Part shown: positions 9,239 through 21,427 of the stretch, in pieces
Position numbering within the stretch: position 1 is the stretch's first letter
Layout: every line of letters begins with the position of its first letter
Assembly: GCF_026745355.1 (NCBI RefSeq)
Contig: NC_079208.1
Span: 53,581,276-53,645,275, forward strand
Direction of reading: 5' to 3'
Length of the DNA stretch: 64,000 bases
Origin: Beta vulgaris subsp. vulgaris
Lineage: Eukaryota; Streptophyta; Magnoliopsida; Caryophyllales; Amaranthaceae
Made by a program: the position numbers and the translations under genes
Notes under the pieces: model-generated
Seen by the model: the letters and a program-made list of their open reading frames with translations, nothing else
What the model was told of the DNA's origin: nothing
The model's database searches: none

Positions 9239-12200
9239 ATGGACGTTGGAGCACAGTACAATCCTCGAACAGTTGAAGAAGTTTTTAGGGATTTTAAGGG
9301 ACGACGTGCTGGTTTGATTAAAGCTCTTACTACTGGTTCGTCTTTTTTTTTTTTTTTTTTGAATTGGGTTTTTTTTTTGTTTCATTTCTGGGTTTCTCTG
9401 GGTTTTTGGGTTTAATTTTAAGCGAAATTCCCGGGAAAAAAATCTGGGTTAATATCTTTCTGACTAATTTCCTTTATTTATCTCTCTTTTTACGAGGATT
9501 TAGTAATGCTGTCTTTTGCAGTACTTTTGTTTTTTTTTTTTAATAATTCTTTTTTTTTTTTTTTTTTTGCAGAAGTTGATAATTTCTACCAACTGTGTGA
9601 CCCAGGTTAGGGTTTCTTTCTCTTTCTTTTTGCATGTGTGTATTTTAATTTGTTGGAAATTGCGAGTTTGATATTTTCTGTATATTGTTTTGACGATGTT
9701 GATTGTATTATTTATATAATGCACAATTGAAACTAATGTATACTTTTGCTTGGTTTTGATTGAGCTGTTTTTAGTGGTCAATATCTATGAATTTTGTGAT
9801 CTTGCTTTATTACTGATGCTGGTAAAATAACTACTAATTTGCTCACAAAAAATAGAATGTACCCACAAAAAATAGTTGAAAACAGGGTAATTTTTTCGTG
9901 TAATTGTTATTGTTGAATGTTGATTGACTGTTCGGCGCAGTGTTTGATTCTTGTTTAGACCTTTTGATGCTAAGAGGTGTGAATTACATTCATAAGCTCG
10001 TATGCGTTCCGTCGGCGTTTTTTTAATACATGCAAAGCCATGAAAATGGGAACTATTGTTGAATTGCTATACGGTTGTTGTATATAGCATGTGTTTGTGT
10101 GAATTGTGTCTTAAAGATTTTGAGTTTACGGCAATGTTTGATTGTGTAATTTATATACTATAACTCATCTTGTTGGGGGAGATTTACACTCGTAGGACTT
10201 ATTCTTACACTGCTTGGTGAAAATATTGTGGTGGTTTAATTTGCTACTTGGAGCTAATTACTTAATTTTCGATATTGTTGCTGTTGCTGTTCTTGGTTGC
10301 TTACCTGTGTTTTTGTTCTGTGACTTAACGATCATACTGAAATTTTGTGTGCTTTGTAATTTGTATGTATGTCTGTTTGTTTACGTGGTGGGGGACTATG
10401 GCTTAATTCTTGTTGGTTAGTTATTCACATAGCATGCTTGTTGATCTTTTTCGCTGTAGAAGTTAATTATTTTTTGTTTTGTTCCTGTGTCATGCGCCAT
10501 GGTCAGTAAATTTGGCCTCCTGCTAGCATGATATGATAAGATTTTTTAAGGGTTTGATTACTTTGATGAGGTGCTTTTGTAATGTGAGAACAAACTTTTA
10601 TTTTTTATTTTTCCGTTTTAAATCTACCAAAATGATAACAATTTTGTATATCTAAATAAGTTTTGCGTATATGAATTGTATTTCCTCAAAAGGCCTTGTT
10701 CAAATGGATGTCATTTAATATGCTTGGTGCAAGATTCATGCAGCTGTTTACACATTTAGCTACAAGATATTTAAGGTTAATTTACGTGGTAATTATGCAT
10801 ATTTTGATTGTACACCCCCCCCCCCCTCTCTCTTCCTTCACCCCTTTCTAAATCTGTTTTCATTGTTATCATTTCCAGCATTCTATATTGAGTCGATCAA
10901 TCTAAATGTGAATCTTCTGCTTAACAGAGAAAGAAAATCTTTGCTTATATGGGTTCCCCAGTGAGCAGTGGGAAGTCAATCTTCCTGCTGAGGAGGTACC
11001 TCCTGAGCTTCCAGAGCCTGCTTTGGGAATAAATTTTGCAAGGGATGGGATGCAGGAGAAGGATTGGTTAGCATTGGTTGCTGTTCACAGCGATGCCTGG
11101 TTGCTTTCGGTTGCATTTTATTTTGGCGCTAGGTTTGGGTTTGATAAAGGTGACAGGTACTATAACCTTTTTTTTTGTTATTTACCTCATCGTATAGTAT
11201 AACTAGCTAAATCTATATTTATGGTCCACTTTAGCTATCTGTCTTACTACGATCACGTATATTATTTTTCTTACCTGCTTTGAGAATGCAAGCTATAGTA
11301 GCATTTGCATGACCATGTGTATATTACTTCCTGTGCCTACTTTGCTTCGAGTGCTGTTGCAACATTTTATGTGTTCATATTCACATTCTCTATAGATATT
11401 GTGTGTCAAAGTTTGAAGGCTGGGTATTAGCTGATCAAAGCTCATGCATAAGGATGTCCTCATATGTTGGTTGTACGGTTTATCTTGTGGTCAATGCTGT
11501 GAGTATTTTGTAATTCACAGAGATTATTGCTTGATATTATTGGAGTCATAAGCTGGTGTTGGTAGCTCTGATTTACTTCCCAGGTCTCAGCGAGATCCAA
11601 TGCTCTCATTGCTGTTATTAAATTTTCTTGAAGGTAGATTACCTGCGGTCAGTGGTCGCCTCTGTTTGGACTTAGAAAGGTCCAGTGATTAGTGTGCTGT
11701 TCAAAGTTTTAATAGGCAGTAGAGTAGCTATATTTTCCACTGGTTTTTCCTCATCAGAGTAGTAGTGTTGCTTGGTAGTGTGCTGTTCAAAGTTTTAGAT
11801 ACCTACTCATATTTGCATTAGGGCTCTCAGATTTTCCTCGAAGAGGAATGAGGAGTGTCAATGAATGTCTTTAAGCTGTACTCAGGGTAAATGAGGTTTT
11901 ATTAGTTTATTACTTTATTTATCAGATCATATTTTTGAGGCATTGTCGAATCTGTGGATTGTTCCCAAGAGATGTACCTTAGCTGTAGACTTTTTATTAC
12001 CTAAATTTACCTCTTGCAGGATACTGCAATTGGAGCAGTACTTGTCATTGCCAAATATGGCTATCTCGTGAACTATGTAATACCTAACATATAGTAGCGG
12101 GCTAGTGGCTATATATATCATCATTGATTTATCATTCTATGCTTCTCATTCATAAATGATGTGCAAGGTTTGATGGCAATTCTAGATAGTTGTCTTACTT

Positions 12201-13575
12201 GATGGAAGGGAGTATGGGGGTTTTAGCATGTCTCATACTTCTGTTTGTTGAACATCAATTCACATTTGTGATGTAGGAAGCGGCTGTTTAATATGATAAA
12301 TGATCTCCCAACTATATTTGAGGTTGTGACTGGCTGTGCTAAGAAACAAGTAAAGGAGAGATCTTCTGTTGCTAATAACAGCAACAACAAGTCAAAGTCA
12401 ATCTCCAAATCGGTAAAAACCCTTGCCTTCTGCTTGTATGTCGTGTGTTTTGCTGTTTACTTGTGTGGGTTCTCATTCTTACTCATCTATGCCATTGTTG
12501 CTGGTAGGCAGGTTAGTGTATGTTTGTCAAATTTACTGCCGAACATAACAATATCATGTCTGCGTTATATTTGTAGCTTCTCGAAGAGCCCACCACCATC
12601 ATGGTTTTAAATCTGGTATGCTGTCACAGTCAAAATATGTCGCTGAACCACTTTCATGGGAAATATGGATGGTTTTTGCGACCTGATATTGTGGTCAGAG
12701 TAAGCTTAAATACGTTTCCGTGCGATCACGACAGCCGAGATTTAATACCATTCTGGCCACTTGGTGATGATAGTGATTCTGTGTAGCTGTAGCTCCTTCT
12801 AGTTGACCTGTGTTATGAACTTGTGATTTTTTTTAGCACAGCAACTAGTGCATGTGGCGAATGTCACTTATGGTATCAGAATTCAGTTTTAGATATATAA
12901 CGTAATATAGAAGCCTAGATTAGGTGCTGAGCTATTAGCATAAATTACAGTATTGTGGTATTATTGGTGTGACTCTAGAAGGTATGGCTTGTTTGGCATT
13001 ACGACTGGTTGCTAGACATAATCTGCATAAATAAGTACTGGGTTGTCAGCATGAACTCCTGTTCTGTGTTTCCTTTTTCTTTTTTCTATATGCTCTCTCT
13101 TCATCAATTTTCTGGGAAAGCAGCCTGCAAGTGTAGGTCACACATATTTCTTTGATCTATAAGAATCACGAGCTGGGTTCATCCTCCTACTTTTCCTGGA
13201 TTTAGCAAGAGCGATGACTTTTCTTGGACATTCTATCCTATATTTTCTTGTTGAAGGAGAGAACAATTTTCTTCGTCTCTTTATATTTTATCTATGACAT
13301 TGGCTCTGTCATTGTAGCAGGGGAACAAGTATTCAAAGGCTGCTACTCCACAGAAGGAGGAGGAGGAAGGCCTAGAAGAAGAGGAAGAGGAGGAGACCGG
13401 GGATACTTTATGTGGGGCGTGTGGGGAATACTATGCATCAGATGAGTTCTGGATCTGCTGCGACTTATGTGAAACATGGTTTCATGGCAAGTGTGTGAAG
13501 ATCACTCCGGCCAGAGCTGAGCACATCAAGCAGTACAAATGCCCATCTTGCAGCAACAAGAGAGCTCGGCCTTGA
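9239..13575 (+). CDS. AL: Alfin-like PHD-finger protein, complete, 249 aa
   Basis: A nuclear chromatin reader: Alfin-like proteins bind histone H3K4me2/3 through a C-terminal PHD finger. Exons are 9239-9335, 9573-9605, 10928-11156, 12277-12412 and 13321-13575. All borders are GT-AG and phases agree, giving 250 codons with TGA, the family's normal length. Residues 1 to about 135 form the Alfin N-terminal domain (start [20 protein letters not shown]; later [20 protein letters not shown]). A Lys/Ser-rich and then Glu-rich linker follows. The PHD finger begins at Cys195 with the full Cys4-His-Cys3 set ([27 protein letters not shown]). The ATG follows a C/T-rich leader. The first codon is chosen because it matches the family's start. 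Nothing is missing. Confidence 0.95.
9336..13320 (+). other. introns of the Alfin-like gene
   Basis: Introns lie at 9336-9572, 9606-10927, 11157-12276 and 12413-13320. They are T-rich. They contain a C homopolymer of about 13 bases at 10806-10818 and long T runs before the second exon. I recognise no nested gene or transposon in them. Confidence 0.6.
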
Positions 13576-14159
13576 AATACATGAATCTCACATCACATGG
13601 TTTGCTTGACTCGGGGTATCAAGCTGAATCACCGGTCTTGTTCATTGGCTCCAACTTGTGCATGTTGTTAGAACGCGTCTTAGGACCTAGGATCTCTGGT
13701 AGTGAGTGGACCTGAAAACTGCTTAAGCCTGTCTGTCGATCATGTTTAATATTTTTCCCTCTTATTTGAAGGCAAAAAAAAGTTTTCATTAAGGTCTATG
13801 AAGTATAGTGTTAGTTTAAACTTGAATATTAGTGACCTTGTCTACAAATGAGTAATTATTCTTTGTCCTATAGTATGATTTTGGAGACGAGGTTGTAACT
13901 TTTCTAGTACTAGATTGCATCATCCTGCTAAGATTTTCAATGGAAAATGATGGCAATTGTTGCGTTCACGCCACTATACTCTACACTCTATAGGAGACAT
14001 TCGTTTATTTTTCTGTGTCGGATTCAATTCATATTCTTGTGTCATGTCATCCCACTTTGCCCATGACAATATGGGATTTAGTTCGGTGATGATATTTTCT
14101 CTGGCTCTTTTTTTAAATTTTGAATATGAATGTTAATCATTAATAATACTCATTATTAA

Positions 14160-14305
14160 GAGTCTGTTTTTTTGGCATAAAATAGGTGAATTGAATTGAA
14201 CTGAACTGAAATGAATAGTGATATGTGAGAGAAAGTATTGTCAATAGCTGAAATGGACTGAACTGGTCTGAACTGAACTGAAAATAAGTTGGGGAGAACA
14301 GACCC
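14160..14305. mobile_element. Tourist-like MITE, 146 bp
   Basis: Ends GAGTCTGTTTTTTTGGCATA and GGGGAGAACAGACCC are imperfect inverted repeats flanked by TAA (14157-14159, 14306-14308). The interior has repeated TGAACTGAA units, as in the element at 5516-5714. It lies about 600 bp after the Alfin-like stop codon. Confidence 0.8.
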
Positions 14306-14410
14306 TAATTATATGTAAAAAGATTTAAAAAGCATATATCCCGTCAAAATAAGAAAACCATATATATCAAAATGAAATTAATTGTTGTAGTATCTTTATC
14401 TTATCACTTA

Positions 14411-14660
14411 CTCTTGTTTATTTTTAATAGTTACACTTTGAATTTTGACACTATTCACAAATTTATGTTTGGCTATCATTTGTGATTAATTAATGGGTAA
14501 GGAAAAATATAGACACGTGAGATCTTATTTGATATGTTTCGTTATGTACTTTTGAAATATCAACTTTTTATAAATGCAAATATGGAGATATTAACGTTTA
14601 AACATTTAAATTAGCAAGTGTAAATATAATGTGTAACTATCAAAAATGAAACGGAGGCAG
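14411..14660. mobile_element. Stowaway-like MITE, decayed left end
   Basis: The right end reads ATAGTTACAC...CTGCCTCCGTTTC on its reverse complement. The left end matches with a few bases missing (CTCTTGTTTATTTTTAATAG, then TTACAC). TA is present on both sides (14409-14410, 14661-14662). Confidence 0.55.
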
Positions 14661-15438
14661 TATCAAGTATGTAATAATTTTTTTGTTACATTATTTATAC
14701 TTCATCTTTTTGAAGAACAAATGAGAATGGGAGGCAATAAGATTGATGATATATTTTAATAGTATATGTGCATAAACCCTTCCCCAAAAAGCACCAAAGA
14801 AATTTTGTGGGGAACATGTAGTGTCTTTTTAATGTCTTCGAAATGTGGCAACCTATATATTATATAGTATTAAGGTTGGTAAATTGTACTGTGATTGTGT
14901 TTAGTTTATGATAAGTGGGTCTGAAAATTTTTAAAGGTCAGACTTGAGTTGAGAGCAAGAATAACTACTTTCTGGTTAGTCTCTTAATGTGGAATGTGGA
15001 TAAGATGCTTAACCATTCTAGACCTAACTGTTAGTCTCTTACTGTGGAGTGAATTGCCTATTTTTGCAATCCTGCAAATATTTACATAAAAAACTTTATA
15101 GCAAATGTTGTTATAATTGGTCTATTTCTCTCTTAAGCAGTTAAGCAAAATTGCCAATAAGTGTTGTACTGTTGTTATCTGCAATAGATGTATCCTTTAT
15201 TTTTCTGGTAAATTTTGAAATTGTCAATGTGAGATCAAAAGCTTTATCTTTTGGTACAAATACATCTGCTCATTTATAATCACAATCATATTACTATGTC
15301 GAGGAAGTCTTCACTACTACCAATTATAGTTCCAAATCGATCAAATGATCTCAAGTTACTATACTAAAATTCTACCAATAAGCTATGCAATATTAGATGA
15401 TATTTTTTAACATGAAAATATTAATAACTCGAGGCGTA

Positions 15439-16102
15439 GGGCCTGTTCTCTTCGGCATAAAACAGCTGAACTGAGCTGATTAACTGAACTGAACTGGATT
15501 GAATTAAACTGAATTGAATTAGATTGAATGTAATAAATATATAATTAATATTTAAACAATAAAAATATAAATATTAAATAATTATTACAATGATAAGTAA
15601 TAATAACGAATAATAATAGTATTTTTGGATATTTTAAAATGATAGTTATAAATAAGTAATATTAATAATCTTAAATTATTAATAATAATAATAATCATAA
15701 TTAATGATAATAATGATAATTAATAATAATTATTTTATATTATTTGTATTAATATATTAATACTTGATGATGATAATTAATACTTGATGATGATTATATA
15801 ATAACAATAATATCTAAGAAGTAAAATAATATTACTATTTTAATAATTAGATTTAATAATATAATAATATTTAGTAATAAAAATAATGATTGGGTCAGAC
15901 CGCACCAAATTACATCATAACCCGTTTTGACGTGATTTGATTAGTTTATGGGCTAAAAACGTGAGTTTATTTGTGCTTTTGACCTAAACCATATTCCTCC
16001 TAATAATAATAGTAATAATAATGAGTAAAGTTATAATAAACAAAATAATATATAGAAATAATAGTAATACTAATAATACTTCATAATAATGATATAAAAA
16101 TA

Positions 16103-16137
<35 letters not shown>

Positions 16138-16277
16138 GAGTTAGTAAAATAAATTAGTCCAACATAATAATAATATTTAACATGATGGTTATAAAAAAAT
16201 GAAGCTAAGCTAAACTGAATTAAATTGAGCTGAACTGAATTGAATCAAGCTGAAAATAAATTAGGGAGAACAGATCT
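15439..16277. mobile_element. long Tourist-like element, 839 bp, with AT-rich filler
   Basis: The left end GGGCCTGTTCTCTTCGGCAT is identical to that of the 199-bp element at 5516. The right end AGGGAGAACAGATCT is a diverged inverted copy. The flanking GTA repeat (15436-15438, 16278-16280) is the target duplication. TGAACTGAA units lie just inside both ends. The middle is almost pure A/T with an (AAT)n microsatellite at 16102-16137. No transposase frame is seen. Confidence 0.8.
16102..16137. repeat. (AAT)n microsatellite
   Basis: About twelve uninterrupted TAA/AAT units inside the 839-bp Tourist-like element. Confidence 0.9.
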
Positions 16278-17035
16278 GTAATCCGGACCTAAAAACTAGT
16301 TGAGGTTTTAAAAGTTGATAATAAGATAATAAATAGAACAACATTTTACTTGTCTATCAATCCAAACAAATCCAATGGATCCAACAATTGTATGATTATT
16401 CTTGTATTTATTTTGAAGAAAAAGTAGTTAATAACATAAATTAAAAGCACAATCAATCAAGATACCGTTGATTTCGTCAAGACAGAGGAAATCAAATCAA
16501 AAGAATCCAAAAAACATACTCAAACATAATAAAATAATTAAAAGATACTCCTAGATGTAAGCAAAGTTTATGTCGTCCACTGCAATACTGATCAAGTTTT
16601 ATTAAATTAATTTTGATAATCCAATTTGAGATAAAGCAGCATTATCAGATCATGACCCCAACTGCTCTTCTTCTTGCTTTTTTATGTATTCAATTAATAA
16701 ATTACACTAGAACCTTCTTAATTCTAATTATTCTATCAACTTGAAAGATACTAGTTTTCCAATCACGGGAAACTTGACAAAATGCCAAGTACCTTTCATT
16801 TCCATCTCAATAGATGCAAAGAATTTGTACTCGTTTGTGTTTGGGGAAATATTTTGGCCCAATTTTAGCTACTTTTATATTTACCTCTCAATAGGTTACC
16901 TGCAAATATTATGGGGTTTTTCTTCTAGTGTTTATGTAAGCTTCTCCTTTTTCTCAATGTCGACTACTAATGTCCTGAAGGTTATTTTTGCATAAGACAT
17001 CCACTTTTACGGACGCACATATAAACAGTCATGAG

Positions 17036-17420
17036 TAGGGGTATTAACAAGTCGAACCGAGACTGAGCCTTAGGTTGCTCGGCTTGGCTCGTAACACTTT
17101 TACTCGAACTCAAGCTGAGTCTCGAACTTTTTCGAAGTTAAATTTTCTAGTTCAATTTACCTTAAAACTCAACTTTCATTTAAAAATTATATTATATATA
17201 TATTCTGTAAACAGTTTTAGACTACTTGGAGCTTTTGACAAGTATTATAAACCAATTTAACTATAACTTTTTATTTAATTACTATAATATAAAAAATAAC
17301 ATAGCTAAAATAGAGCCTGCTCACTAGCTCTTCGAATCGAATTATGCTATGTTCGACTCTAAAAAATTTCGAGCCGAACTCGAATAGTTTGCGAGCCCGC
17401 TAGACTCAGTAACACCCCTA
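17036..17420. mobile_element. hAT-type MITE, 385 bp
   Basis: The ends TAGGGGTATTAAC and AACACCCCTA are inverted repeats of the hAT type. An exact 8-bp duplication GTCATGAG flanks them (17028-17035, 17421-17428). The interior begins with CGAACCGAG and ends with a related inverted motif. There is no coding capacity. Confidence 0.9.
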
Positions 17421-17428
17421 GTCATGAG

Positions 17429-18261
17429 TCAAACCGCCAACACATATAACTGATACAAAGAGCGGGTGAAACCAAATCAATTATGGACATAAACCATCCA
17501 ATTTAAAATGACAACCTTACCAAATCGTCAATCTTTATATTGTTGTTAGGACACATCTTTATTCTACGTTTAATTTTGTTCGATCTTATTTGAAATTTTA
17601 TTATTGGAGGTCTAACATATCATCTATCCTAGTTTCTCCCCCATCTCTATTTTAAACCTCGAATATTTTTGCAAGGAATGAGTTATTAGCCGTATTACTT
17701 ATATAATCATGAGCATATGGAATATCACTTTAGGCACATGAAAGCAATTCAGGCCTCAGGGTGTTGCTTAGATTGAGATATTACTACCTTTGAAAGGAAG
17801 TCAAAAAAAGATTGCAAGTTGTTACATCTTTCATTTTCTACATGAAAAGTGGGGAATACTTTTCCACTTTACTACTTTTACCTATAACTTATCACTGCAA
17901 ACAAAAATGCATAGTTAGTACTTAGTAACATCAGCAATCTCACTCTTAGACACTGTGTTGAGTGTGTCCTCTGTACACCCAAAGAAAAATACCAAGTTTT
18001 GTTGTGCACAATGCAATATTATTGACACTAGTAAATTTAACCAATTTGAATTTGTCAAAAAAGAACATATATTCAGATTTTGTGAAGTTGAAAGAGATTA
18101 CATTCATCAGAACTCCAATCTCTTGTCAAAATTAACAAAATTAAAGGATTTTGAACAAGGAGATCTTAAGAGTTACAAAACTGAAAAAATCTTATTCTCT
18201 CATTACATTTTGATTTTGATCTCTTCTTTCCACTTTTCCCCTGTATATTGATTGACCTAAA
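17429..18261. other. intergenic, downstream of the carrier gene
   Basis: AT-rich DNA that must contain the 3' UTR of the minus-strand carrier gene. An open plus-strand frame at 17955-18251 has no recognisable motif and is not called. Confidence 0.5.
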
Positions 18262-19314
18262 CTATGTCACACCCTCTTGGTTTTTAGCTGATAATCTCTT
18301 AAGAAACTCATAAGTAGTGATCATAGTGGTAGCTGACATTGACATTGATGCCCACCGTGGCCCTAGCCCTCGGTAGCAGGCCGTCCACCCACCTTCCCGG
18401 ACTAAATTACGCAACGTTTGAACCACCGTAGGCCCTTTACCACGTCCATTCTCCTCACTATCCAACACTTGCAACCTTGTCTTGATGGTATCCAATGGCA
18501 TTGTAATCAGAGCAGAAGCACCCCCAGCCAATGCAGCACTCACTCCTTGAACCACCATAACCGCCTTTGAATCCGGCCTATAAGTAGTACCAGCAACATC
18601 AGCACCACAAGGATCACCCTTCTTACAAAAATTGCACCCAATCCCACCCCAAATGAGGCGTTGAGCGACCGAGTAAGACGCCCACCAAACAGCATTGGAA
18701 GGCGCATAAGTCAATATAGAAATCCCAAAACCTCTATATAAACCTCTCAATCCATCTGCTTTAATGATCTGTTTAAACCCATCAATCCCATTAGCATATC
18801 TAATCTTGCCAAAATTAGAAGTACTTTCACTCCTAGTATTCTGCACCATTAACCTTTGTGTGACAACATCAACTGGGGTCCACACCAGCTGAGCTGCTAC
18901 TGCAGCAGATACACCTGCTGCAGCATTAGCTATACAAGCAGCTGTGGGTTCTGCCACTCCGAGTCCAAGAGTGGCAGACCCCACACTACTCTTAGTCACC
19001 TCGAGGGCGGTCATATAGAGCGCCCTCGCGGGGATTGTACCCATCAGAGAGGTTCCGAACCCTCTATAGAGGGCTCGGAACCCCTCGCTTCGCACGATAA
19101 ACATAGCAGTCTTAAGACTGCTTGATCGTTGCGAAGATGGGCCAACCTGTTGCCGGGTCTTGAGAACTACAGCTGGGTATAAAGCAGCCGATACACCGGA
19201 AAATAATCCAGCACCCAGAATGAAGAATTTTGATTTGTCCAACATTTCCCAGTTTATATCAGCTGGTATATGGATTTCTTCCTTACTTTCTTCCTCTGCT
19301 GCACCTAAACTCAT
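18262..19314 (-). CDS. mitochondrial carrier family protein (SLC25A44-like), 350 aa
   Basis: An intronless gene for an inner-membrane solute carrier with three tandem Solcar repeats and about six membrane helices. Carrier signatures are at residues 47-52 (PAVVLK, with the usual acidic residue replaced by Val), in the second repeat (TPVDVVTQRL) and in the third (MPLDTIKTRLQ). The typical RG-aromatic second halves are also visible (LYRGFG twice, CYRGLG). The atypical first signature and the N-terminal INWEMLDKSKFF block resemble plant SLC25A44-like carriers. SLC25A44 in animals moves branched-chain amino acids; the plant substrate is inferred at best. The ATG at 19314 is chosen because the upstream in-frame extension has only a GTG. 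A poly-G/C run lies 55-80 bases upstream. Confidence 0.92.
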   Translation of the reverse strand: MSLGAAEEESKEEIHIPADINWEMLDKSKFFILGAGLFSGVSAALYPAVVLKTRQQVGPSSQRSSSLKTAMFIVRSEGFRALYRGFGTSLMGTIPARALYMTALEVTKSSVGSATLGLGVAEPTAACIANAAAGVSAAVAAQLVWTPVDVVTQRLMVQNTRSESTSNFGKIRYANGIDGFKQIIKADGLRGLYRGFGISILTYAPSNAVWWASYSVAQRLIWGGIGCNFCKKGDPCGADVAGTTYRPDSKAVMVVQGVSAALAGGASALITMPLDTIKTRLQVLDSEENGRGKGPTVVQTLRNLVREGGWTACYRGLGPRWASMSMSATTMITTYEFLKRLSAKNQEGVT

Positions 19315-19371
19315 CTTTCCAATTTTTCCAATTGTGCAAATTTCACACACTACCCACTAATTTCTTTTTTT

Positions 19372-19397
19372 TGGGGGGGGGGGGGGGGGAAGGGGGG
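19372..19397. repeat. poly-G run (poly-C in the carrier leader)
   Basis: About 18 uninterrupted G residues, then AA and six more G. On the carrier's coding strand this is a C tract within the probable 5' UTR or core promoter. Confidence 0.9.
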
Positions 19398-19899
19398 ATT
19401 TATGTACAAAATCAAACAAATCAAACCCAGAAAATCAATAACCAATAATTACAGGGATTTATACAGGGGAATTGTTAGATTAATAAAAAAACACAAAATT
19501 GAAAGAAAAAGAGAAGAAATTTAAGAAGTGGGTAGATTTTTTTTACGTTTACGAACCCAGATTTTAGAGCGAAAGAGAAGAACAGGGAAAAGATCAAGCA
19601 TTATTTATCTATCTGGTAAAAGAAACAAGTGGGTGTTTCTTACCAATTTCTGGGATTGAAGTTGAAGATGAGCATGATTTTCTCAAAAGTGAGCATATAA
19701 TATGTAACTTTTTTTTGGGAGTAATATTATTAGAAATAATTTTATGTAATATTGTTGTGATATGAGATTGGATCCATGAAATGAAATGAGAGAGAAAGAG
19801 AGGAGAGAGAAAGAGGGTGTGATGGCTGAAATGGGTAGAGTAGAAAGTGGAGTTTCGAAGAAGAGGGTTTAGGGATTTGGAAGGAGGAGTTAGGAACTG

Positions 19900-19981
19900 A
19901 CACGTGGCGGTGAGTGTTAGGGTTTTTGTGCTATATTTTTGGTTTTGTCCAAGCACGAGCTTGCCACGTGGGGGTGACGGT
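19900..19981. promoter_or_regulatory. paired G-box/ABRE motifs upstream of carrier gene
   Basis: GACACGTGGC (core 19901-19906) and GCCACGTGGG (core 19975-19980) lie 74 bp apart, roughly 590-665 bp upstream of the carrier ATG. CACGTG with flanking GGC is the core of bZIP-bound ABRE/G-boxes. Between them is GTTAGGGTTTT, a telo-box-like motif on the minus strand. Function is inferred from motif content only. Confidence 0.45.
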
Positions 19982-21427
19982 GACTCGGTTGCCCTTATCC
20001 GTTTTCAGGCAGTTTGTTTTTTGTTGTGTCCCTAACCATGGGACTAACGTCTAAAGTCTAAACCCCCATACTTTAGTCTTTAGAGTTTAAGGTTATGAGC
20101 AATGTTGGGTGGGTATCAAAAGAATCAAGGATGAAATTGGACTGGATTGAATTGGACTAACTATAATTGAACGAGATATAACTCAATATAAAAGTACTTA
20201 ATAGAAATTGATATAATTTGTGTCAAGTCGTGAGTCATGTTGGAATGGATTTTGTTTAGATGAGAAAGTGTAGTATAATGTGACACCAATTTCATATGAT
20301 AAAGTTATGACGCAAATAGCCCTAGATGTGAAGGCGTCAGTGTATCCATTTAGATGATGTTCAGTTATCAAAATGCCTTTTTATTGTATCTTGGTACATG
20401 TTCGATCCCGTAAAGAAAAATTAGGTCTTAAAAATTGATTTTCTAGTAATCCTTCACCTCATATTTTATATTATTCTAGAAGATAATCAGGTAAAACCCT
20501 AACTGAAAAGTTTTTTATTTTTTTTATTTGCGTTGTTTGTTAAATTAAAAAGATTTGACAGAGTTTTGACTTATTGTAAATAATTGACTTGCCAAAGATT
20601 GATCCTATTTGAAGAAGCTAGCAAAAGAAGAGTTTTTTTTTTTACTTTTTGGAGTAAGAGAGATTTGATTATGTTAGATAAAATGTAATTATACTAAATT
20701 CCTTTCCATTTTCTCTTTTTCCTTATCCCCTTACACATACTCATTATAATAAAACAAACAAAAAAAATGCAAGTAAATATTTTATCACCTGTCTAAATAG
20801 TACATACAAACAACTAATATAATCAGCTATTAGTTACGCGCTAAATAAATAATACATCTTCTGAAACTTTCTATTTACAAAAAATACTTTTTCCCTAAAT
20901 ATATATTTCAGCGAAATTAGTTAAATAAGCATCTGTTTGAGTCCCAAAAAATAGTATGATGGAGTTGACGATCAATCATGAAATGCGGCGTATTTATGAA
21001 CGTGGGTGTTGTAGTTTTGTAGACAAGATGAATGGAGTAATGGAGGGTAGTGCAGAAGATAAAGATTGGTAATTTTATTCTGCTCTTGCTCAAACTGTAG
21101 CGGACACCTGTTGCCTGTTGCTGCACTACACTGTATGACTGTATACTGTAGTGGTGGTCTGACAAGTGTGCCCACCTGAATAACGGAATCTTCTTGATAC
21201 TCGCAAAATTATATCACTATTCAACTTCATGGCCCATGGGCCAGGCCCAAAACTTTTTTTCAAGCATCCACCCTACTTGGCTCCAAACACAAAGCCATTC
21301 TATGTTAATCATATATCATCCTATACTCTAAAACTTCGTTTGTGTTCTTATTACTGTATTGTTTCTCAGATACATATAGAGATATAATAATTATATGTAA
21401 TTTTGTTAGATGTAATATTATCATATA
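19982..21427. other. intergenic AT-rich DNA
   Basis: About 1.4 kb with no gene recognised. Short open frames here carry no domain motifs. Confidence 0.4.

Noticed and set aside
17955..18251. 98-aa plus-strand frame
   Set aside because: No recognisable domain, AT-rich composition, overlaps the carrier gene's 3' flank.
19315..19350. 12-residue N-terminal extension of the carrier
   Set aside because: It starts with GTG, which nuclear genes do not normally use; the first ATG is at 19314.
19609..19956. 115-aa minus-strand frame upstream of the carrier gene
   Set aside because: Low-complexity Ser/Thr/His/Leu composition with no family motif; lies in the probable promoter.
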